From positions 1 to 19,595 of the forward strand of contig JAEYWQ010000386.1 in the NCBI GenBank assembly GCA_023428885.1: a DNA stretch of 19,595 bases. Direction: 5' to 3'. The first letter of the stretch is position 1. Every line of letters begins with the position of its first letter. Made by a program: the position numbers and the translations under genes. This DNA is from Bacillota bacterium. Lineage in GTDB: Bacteria > Bacillota > Clostridia > Lachnospirales > Lachnospiraceae. Below, piece after piece: positions 15,130 through 19,595 of this stretch. Under the pieces are notes generated by a model. It searched no databases. It was given only the letters and a program-made list of their open reading frames with translations, and had not been told where the DNA came from.

Positions 15130-15418
15130 TTATTCTTGATATCGCTTATGCATAGCAATCACATACACAAGAGCTAGCTCGGGTGCCACCCAAATATCTG
15201 GTAAGAATCCAATGGTATCTTGATTACCACTATTCTCGATATTATTAATTCCTTCTTCAAAATAAAACTGAATTCCTGAGTTTGATAAGTTTTTTAAACT
15301 CTGAGTTTGAACAAAATTAGCTCCATTAGTATTACTACCAACGAAAAATAATAGGTATTCCATCGATTTCCTTACTCTCATATACTGTTTCATCTTCAAA
15401 ATTTTGAGTCGTTAACAT
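15130..15418 (-). pseudogene. Frameshifted remnant resembling the C-terminus of an S41 peptidase
   Basis: The 3' part encodes VGSNTNGAN, then NLSNSGIQFYF and GFLPDIWVAPELAL near the end. This layout resembles the C-terminal end of tail-specific (S41) peptidases, which have a GxNTxG motif, a GI...F strand and a PDixV end. The frame is closed upstream, but another frame starting at the ATG at 15418 encodes a segment ending DGIPIIF, which would join smoothly to VGSNTNGA if one base were changed around 15341-15350, next to a five-base homopolymer. The catalytic serine and PDZ parts are missing. It is therefore read as a decayed 5'-truncated gene. The family call is by motif only. Confidence 0.5.
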
Positions 15419-15448
15419 ACTCCAAGTGAATAGTTTTAGAATAAACAA

Positions 15449-15487
15449 CAGAAGGAAGTATCACATAACTTGTGATACTTCCTTCTG
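15449..15487 (-). terminator. Terminator hairpin after the GH3 gene
   Basis: A 17-base perfect stem (15449-15465 with 15471-15487) with a five-base loop, 13 bases after the GH3 stop codon on the minus strand. The downstream minus side is T-rich (TTGTTTATTC) but not a pure T-run; the plus side has CTTTT. Confidence 0.75.
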
Positions 15488-15500
15488 CTTTTAGAGTAAA

Positions 15501-17654
15501 TTATTCTATTTCAATACACGCTTTTATATCTCTCGAAGAACTACCTACACGAATCACCTTTGTTCCAGCTACCTGAACAAACTCATTCCTACTTTCATCA
15601 TAGTAAGACAAGGCTTCTTCTGGAATCACTATTTCTACTTCCTTGCTTTCTCCTGCCTTAAGATATACTTTTTCAAAACCTTTCAACTCTTGAGCAGGGA
15701 AAGAAACTGACTGATCTTTGTAGGAAACATAAGCCTGTACAACTTCCGCACCATCTACTAAACCAATATTGGTCACTTTAGCAGTCACTTTAATCTCATT
15801 GCCTTCCTTCTTAGCTGTCATATCTGAATATGCAAAATCGGTATAGGAAAGTCCATGACCAAAACAGAATTCAGGTTCCACTTGATATGTGTCAAAGTAA
15901 CGATAACCTACATAGATGTCTTCCTTATAAGTGACTGAATCATGGGTTGCGAATTCACCAAAGACTTCGGTTGGATAATCTTCTATTTTCTTACCAATGG
16001 TTTCTGGTAATTTACCAGATGGGTTTACAGCACCGAATAATACTTCCGCCAATGCAGTTCCACCTTCCATTCCATTATAAGAAGTCCAAACGATTGCCCT
16101 TGCATCATCTGCAAATCTGCGATAGGATACCGGAGAACCAGCAAACATAACTACCACTGCTTTTTTATTCACCTTAAGAACCTCTTGAATCAAGGTTTCT
16201 TGCTCATATGGTAGGTGATAGTCCAAACGATCTGAGCCTTCTACATCATAATCATGATTTAATCCACAAACTAAGATAACTTCATCTACTTCTTTGGCTA
16301 GTGTCACTGCTTCTTCTAATAGCTTTGCTTTTACTTGCTTTTCTTCCTCTTCTGTCAGTTTTACTACATTATCATTCATTAAAGGTGCTGCATCCACATC
16401 GATATCATCTACGCTGGTTTCCTGCCATTCTCTATCATTATGTATTTTTTCTGGTACATAATAACCATCAGCATAACTAACTTCTACATTACCGCCTAAG
16501 AATTTCTTAATACCCATCAGCGGTGATATCTCATAGAGTGCCTTAATCTCTGCACTTCCTCCACCATTGGAATGTAGAGTTTTTGCATTTTGACCAATGA
16601 CAGCAAGTTTTTTCAAGCCCTTTGGATTGATTGGTAAACGTTTTTCTTCATTCTTTAATAAGACAATTGCTTCTCTAGCCACGTCTAACACAGCCTGATG
16701 ATGAGCCAAGTCATTATAAGAGCCAGATTGACGCTTCTCTTTTTCTGGTCCAATCATCTTTAAGCGATACATCATACGAAGTATATTACGAATCTTTTTA
16801 TTTACATGCTCTTCATCGATTTCTCCATTACGGATGGCTTTGAGTAAAGGATTTGCCATGAAGTATTCATCGAAGTTACGGTGTACAGACATCTCAATAT
16901 CAAGCGCAGATTCGCTTGCTTCTTTTGTCTTATGAACTGCTGACCAGTCAGAGATAATCACTCCGTCATATTCCCACTCCTGACGCAACACTTGATTTAG
17001 AAGGAACTTGCTTTCACAGCAATGCTGTCCACGGAATAGGTTATAACCTCCCATGATACTGTAGCTGTTTGCCTTCTTAAGCGCTGCATAAAAACCTGGG
17101 AAGTAAATCTCACGAAGTGGTCTTTCCTTTACATGCGTATCTACCCATAAACGATTAGTTTCCTGATTATTCGCTGCAAAATGCTTCACACAAGCAGCCA
17201 CATCATTTTCCTGAATTCCTTGTATCATAGGAACAACCATTTCAGAGATTAAGGTTGGATCCTCACTCATATATTCAAAATTACGGCCACAGAGGGGACT
17301 TCTCTTAATATTGATACCAGGAGCTAAGATAACGTCCTTTCCTCTACCTCTAGTTTCACGACCTAATACCTTACCAGATTCATAACTTAAGCGCTTATTC
17401 CAGGTGGAAGCAATCGCAGTATTGGAAGGAAGATAGGAAACAAAATCATCTGAGTTTCCAGCCAATCGCCAGCTTCTTTTCTTAAACTCTTTACGAACAC
17501 CCATCGGTCCATCCGACATCTTAAGTGCTGGAATCCCTAAGCGTTCCACACCCTTCGTACAAAAGATTCCATCTCCATGAATCATTCCAATTTTTTCTTC
17601 CAGGGTTAGCTGAACTAATAATTCGTCAATTTCTTTCTCAAAACTTACTTTCAT
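15501..17654 (-). CDS. Glycoside hydrolase family 3 beta-glycosidase (cytoplasmic)
   Basis: A 717-residue GH3 enzyme: barrel domain about 1-300, alpha/beta sandwich about 320-560, and a C-terminal fibronectin-III-like domain about 590-700 (VVQAYVSYKD, ELKGFEKVYLKAGES). The likely nucleophile is Asp236 in VIISDWSAVH, and the likely acid/base is Glu472 in VEGSDRLDYHLP. KHFAANNQE (157-165) and MSDGPMGVR (46-54) line the active site. No signal peptide is seen, so it should act on imported oligosaccharides. Beta-glucosidase is the most likely activity; beta-xylosidase cannot be excluded. The ATG has AAAGG upstream. It is flanked by a GH31 alpha-xylosidase gene upstream on the same strand, separated by 299 bases with a terminator-like hairpin, so the two may be separately transcribed. 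Confidence 0.93.
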   Translation of the reverse strand: MKVSFEKEIDELLVQLTLEEKIGMIHGDGIFCTKGVERLGIPALKMSDGPMGVRKEFKKRSWRLAGNSDDFVSYLPSNTAIASTWNKRLSYESGKVLGRETRGRGKDVILAPGINIKRSPLCGRNFEYMSEDPTLISEMVVPMIQGIQENDVAACVKHFAANNQETNRLWVDTHVKERPLREIYFPGFYAALKKANSYSIMGGYNLFRGQHCCESKFLLNQVLRQEWEYDGVIISDWSAVHKTKEASESALDIEMSVHRNFDEYFMANPLLKAIRNGEIDEEHVNKKIRNILRMMYRLKMIGPEKEKRQSGSYNDLAHHQAVLDVAREAIVLLKNEEKRLPINPKGLKKLAVIGQNAKTLHSNGGGSAEIKALYEISPLMGIKKFLGGNVEVSYADGYYVPEKIHNDREWQETSVDDIDVDAAPLMNDNVVKLTEEEEKQVKAKLLEEAVTLAKEVDEVILVCGLNHDYDVEGSDRLDYHLPYEQETLIQEVLKVNKKAVVVMFAGSPVSYRRFADDARAIVWTSYNGMEGGTALAEVLFGAVNPSGKLPETIGKKIEDYPTEVFGEFATHDSVTYKEDIYVGYRYFDTYQVEPEFCFGHGLSYTDFAYSDMTAKKEGNEIKVTAKVTNIGLVDGAEVVQAYVSYKDQSVSFPAQELKGFEKVYLKAGESKEVEIVIPEEALSYYDESRNEFVQVAGTKVIRVGSSSRDIKACIEIE

Positions 17655-17905
17655 TCAAATACCTTTCTTATCTTTATTAGTTTTATATTTTGTGTCTAAA
17701 AAAAATCTTACTTATCATAACATGTATTTACAAGAATAAATAGGTGATAAAATTCTTACTTTGTCAGAATATATTATGATAAAAGCCTTTCATAATCTAA
17801 GCATTATTATAAGTATTTATTAATTAACTCACTTTCCACAGTGCATTTTAACAGCCATACATCATCAATTCTTGATAAATTCTCTTTGCACTCCAAGTGT
17901 TTTAA
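17655..17905. other. AT-rich intergenic region upstream of GH3
   Basis: This 251-base stretch should hold the GH3 promoter. Several minus-strand -10-like hexamers are present (for example TATAAT at 17811-17806 and TATGAT at 17719-17714) but none has a convincing -35 partner. CTGACA (17767-17762) has no good -10. No gene or RNA was recognised. Confidence 0.5.
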
Positions 17906-17936
17906 AGGGCTCGCACACCTAACGTGCCCGAGCCCT
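17906..17936 (-). terminator. Hairpin terminator after the GH31 gene
   Basis: AGGGCTCG (17906-17913) pairs with CGAGCCCT (17929-17936), extended by CAC/GTG after a two-base bulge. It lies 18 bases after the GH31 stop codon. On the minus strand the stem is followed by TTTAAAAC, a poor U-tract, so termination may be partial. Confidence 0.65.
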
Positions 17937-17953
17937 GAAGTATGATTCTATGA

Positions 17954-19595
17954 TTATTTAATTACAGTGCTTTCACCTTTTGCTGCTTTGATTACAGTGC
18001 AATTATCTTTCACTTCAACAGTTCCAGCTGTTGTAACATCCTTACTTACCACATTGATTAACTCAATCGTGTATGGAAGTGCAGAATCCACAGTTACAGT
18101 AATCATACCATTGTTCTTGATTGCAGTTGCTTTTACCGTAAGCTTCGTCTTCTCATCATAAACTACAGTGTTACACTCAAGACCTTCTGTTAGAGCATAG
18201 ATCTTTAATGTAACGCCATCTGCATAATTGTATACTGCACCTTTATCCATAGAACCTACAGCTAAGATGGTATTCTCTCTCACGAATAGAGGTAAGCTTA
18301 AATAATCATAAGTTTCTTCAAACCAAGCTCCACCTTCTTTTGCTTCGTTAGTAAAGTAAGAAGTCCAAGTTCCCTTTGGAAGATAATATTGGCCAAGGCT
18401 ATCCTCGTTTAAGATTGGAGCAACTAGTAAGGAGTCACCTAACATGTATTGCTTGTCAAGGTAAGCACAGGTTGGGTCAGAAGTATATTCCATAACCATG
18501 CTGCGTAACATTGGAACACCAGTAATTGATGTCTCTACTGCATTACGGTATAAGTAAGGCATCAAGGAAGCTTTTAACTTGGTGAAGAAGCTAACAACCT
18601 GAACAGCTTCGTCGTCATAAGCCCATGGCACGCGGTAAGAAGTACTTCCGTGTAAACGGGAGTGAGTAGATAATAAACCAAAGGCTGCCCATCTCTTGTA
18701 TACGTCTGGTGTTGAAGTGCTTTCAAATCCTCCGATATCATGGCTCCAGAAACCAAAACCTGACATCGTCAAGGATAAACCACCACGCATACTTTCTTCC
18801 ATGGATTCATAATCTGACCAACAGTCACCGCCCCAATGAACTGGGAACTTCTGACCACCAACAGTAGCAGAACGTGCAAATAGAATTGCCTCACCTTTGC
18901 CTCTTTTTCTTTCCAATAAATCATAAACGCACTTATTATAAAGTTGAGTATAGTAATTATGCATCTTCTTAGGGTTAGCGCCGTTGTAGTAAACAACATC
19001 GGTTGGAATTCTCTCGCCAAAGTCAGTTTTGAAACAGTCTACGCCCATGTCTAATAATCTCTCTAATTTACTTGCATACCATTCACAAGCTGCTGGGTTT
19101 GTAAAGTCTACGATTGCCATACCAGGCTGCCACATATCCCATTGCCATACATTTCCGTTTGGTCTCTTGATGAAGTAGCCATTCTTAGCTCCTTCTTCAA
19201 ATAAAGCAGATTCTTGACCAATGTAGCTGTTAATCCATACACAGATCTTAAGACCTTTTGCTTTTAAGCGTTTTAACATACCTTCTGGATCTGGGAATAC
19301 TCTGGAATCCCATAAGAAATCGGACCAGGAGAACTCTTTCATCCAGAAACAGTCAAAGTGGAAGGTTTGAAGTGGAATATCTCTCTCAAACATACCATCT
19401 ACGAATTCATTAACTGTCTTCTCATCGTAGTTTGTGGTAAAGGAAGTAGATAACCATAAACCAAAGGTCCAAGGAGATGGTAAGGATGGTTTTCCTGTTA
19501 AATCAGTATAACGCATTAAAACTTCTTTCATGGAAGGTCCGTTAAAGAAAAAGTAATCCAAAGATTCACCTTCTACAGCAAAGCCTACCTTAGTA
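17954..19595 (-). CDS. GH31 alpha-xylosidase, YicI-like (5' truncated by window edge)
   Basis: The 3' part of a GH31 gene; the frame is open through the right edge (the last codons read TKVGFAVEGES before LDYFFF), so the TTG at 19561 is not a start. About 546 codons are visible of an expected 750-770. The sequence follows E. coli YicI closely: LPSPWTFGLWLSTSFTTNYDE, HFDCFWMKEF, the nucleophile Asp in CFKTDFGERIPTD, and the acid/base Asp in PVHWGGDCWSDYESM. The FDCFWMK segment and the catalytic-domain match favour alpha-xylosidase over alpha-glucosidase. It removes alpha-xylose from the non-reducing end of isoprimeverose-type oligosaccharides. The C-terminal beta domains are complete. With the adjacent GH3 enzyme it would dismantle xyloglucan oligosaccharides in the cytoplasm. 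Confidence 0.94.
   Translation of the reverse strand, partial: TKVGFAVEGESLDYFFFNGPSMKEVLMRYTDLTGKPSLPSPWTFGLWLSTSFTTNYDEKTVNEFVDGMFERDIPLQTFHFDCFWMKEFSWSDFLWDSRVFPDPEGMLKRLKAKGLKICVWINSYIGQESALFEEGAKNGYFIKRPNGNVWQWDMWQPGMAIVDFTNPAACEWYASKLERLLDMGVDCFKTDFGERIPTDVVYYNGANPKKMHNYYTQLYNKCVYDLLERKRGKGEAILFARSATVGGQKFPVHWGGDCWSDYESMEESMRGGLSLTMSGFGFWSHDIGGFESTSTPDVYKRWAAFGLLSTHSRLHGSTSYRVPWAYDDEAVQVVSFFTKLKASLMPYLYRNAVETSITGVPMLRSMVMEYTSDPTCAYLDKQYMLGDSLLVAPILNEDSLGQYYLPKGTWTSYFTNEAKEGGAWFEETYDYLSLPLFVRENTILAVGSMDKGAVYNYADGVTLKIYALTEGLECNTVVYDEKTKLTVKATAIKNNGMITVTVDSALPYTIELINVVSKDVTTAGTVEVKDNCTVIKAAKGESTVIK

Noticed and set aside
18574..19020. Two extra minus-strand frames within the GH31 gene
   Set aside because: They are alternate frames of a gene whose main frame carries all the catalytic motifs.
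19559..19561. TTG as the start of the GH31 gene
   Set aside because: The frame stays open to the window edge, and the residues before it read like the YicI interior; the true start is outside the window.

Overview
The window looks like chromosomal DNA of a low-GC, spore-forming Firmicute, most likely a clostridial Lachnospiraceae of the Lachnoclostridium phytofermentans type. This is inferred from the sporulation genes (spoIIP, gpr), the CIRCE heat-shock operator, the type-2 galactose uridylyltransferase and the plant-polysaccharide glycosidases. No database was searched. Nearly all genes lie on the minus strand; only degV and rpsT are on the plus strand.

Left part (1-7700): this is the conserved Firmicute housekeeping, sporulation and heat-shock neighbourhood. 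Read on the minus strand from right to left it runs gpr - spoIIP - [degV, plus strand, and a MITE-like hairpin element] - lepA - hemW - CIRCE operator. The operator must serve an hrcA-grpE-dnaK type operon off the left edge. rpsT is divergent from gpr, as in Bacillus. lepA, degV and rpsT have clear sigma-A type promoters, and lepA and rpsT have structured leaders. degV plus the roughly 194-bp inverted-repeat element interrupts the spoIIP-lepA linkage.

Middle part (7700-10000): a cysteine desulfurase gene is followed by a TtcA-like PP-loop tRNA thiolase, a probable two-gene sulfur-transfer operon. A good promoter precedes it, and just downstream of the start site is a perfect dyad (TGTGA-N6-TCACA) that resembles Crp/Fnr or Rex operators.

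Right part (10000-19595): Leloir-pathway genes galK, galE and galT converge with sugar-polymer hydrolysis. A long ArsR-type regulator with an unusual beta-rich C-terminal half and its own 27-bp perfect palindrome lies upstream of galK. Further upstream are a decayed, frameshifted fragment resembling the C-terminal end of an S41 peptidase, an intracellular GH3 beta-glycosidase, and a GH31 alpha-xylosidase (YicI-like) that runs off the right edge. Together they suggest cytoplasmic breakdown of imported oligosaccharides, possibly xyloglucan-derived since these carry alpha-xylosyl, beta-glucosyl and galactosyl units, feeding galactose into the Leloir pathway.

No tRNA, rRNA, CRISPR array, prophage or complete insertion sequence was seen. 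I did not find a convincing wholly new system. The items most worth a second look are the MITE-like element, the dyad before the sulfur-transfer operon, the ArsR-type regulator with its palindrome, and the odd start region of galK.
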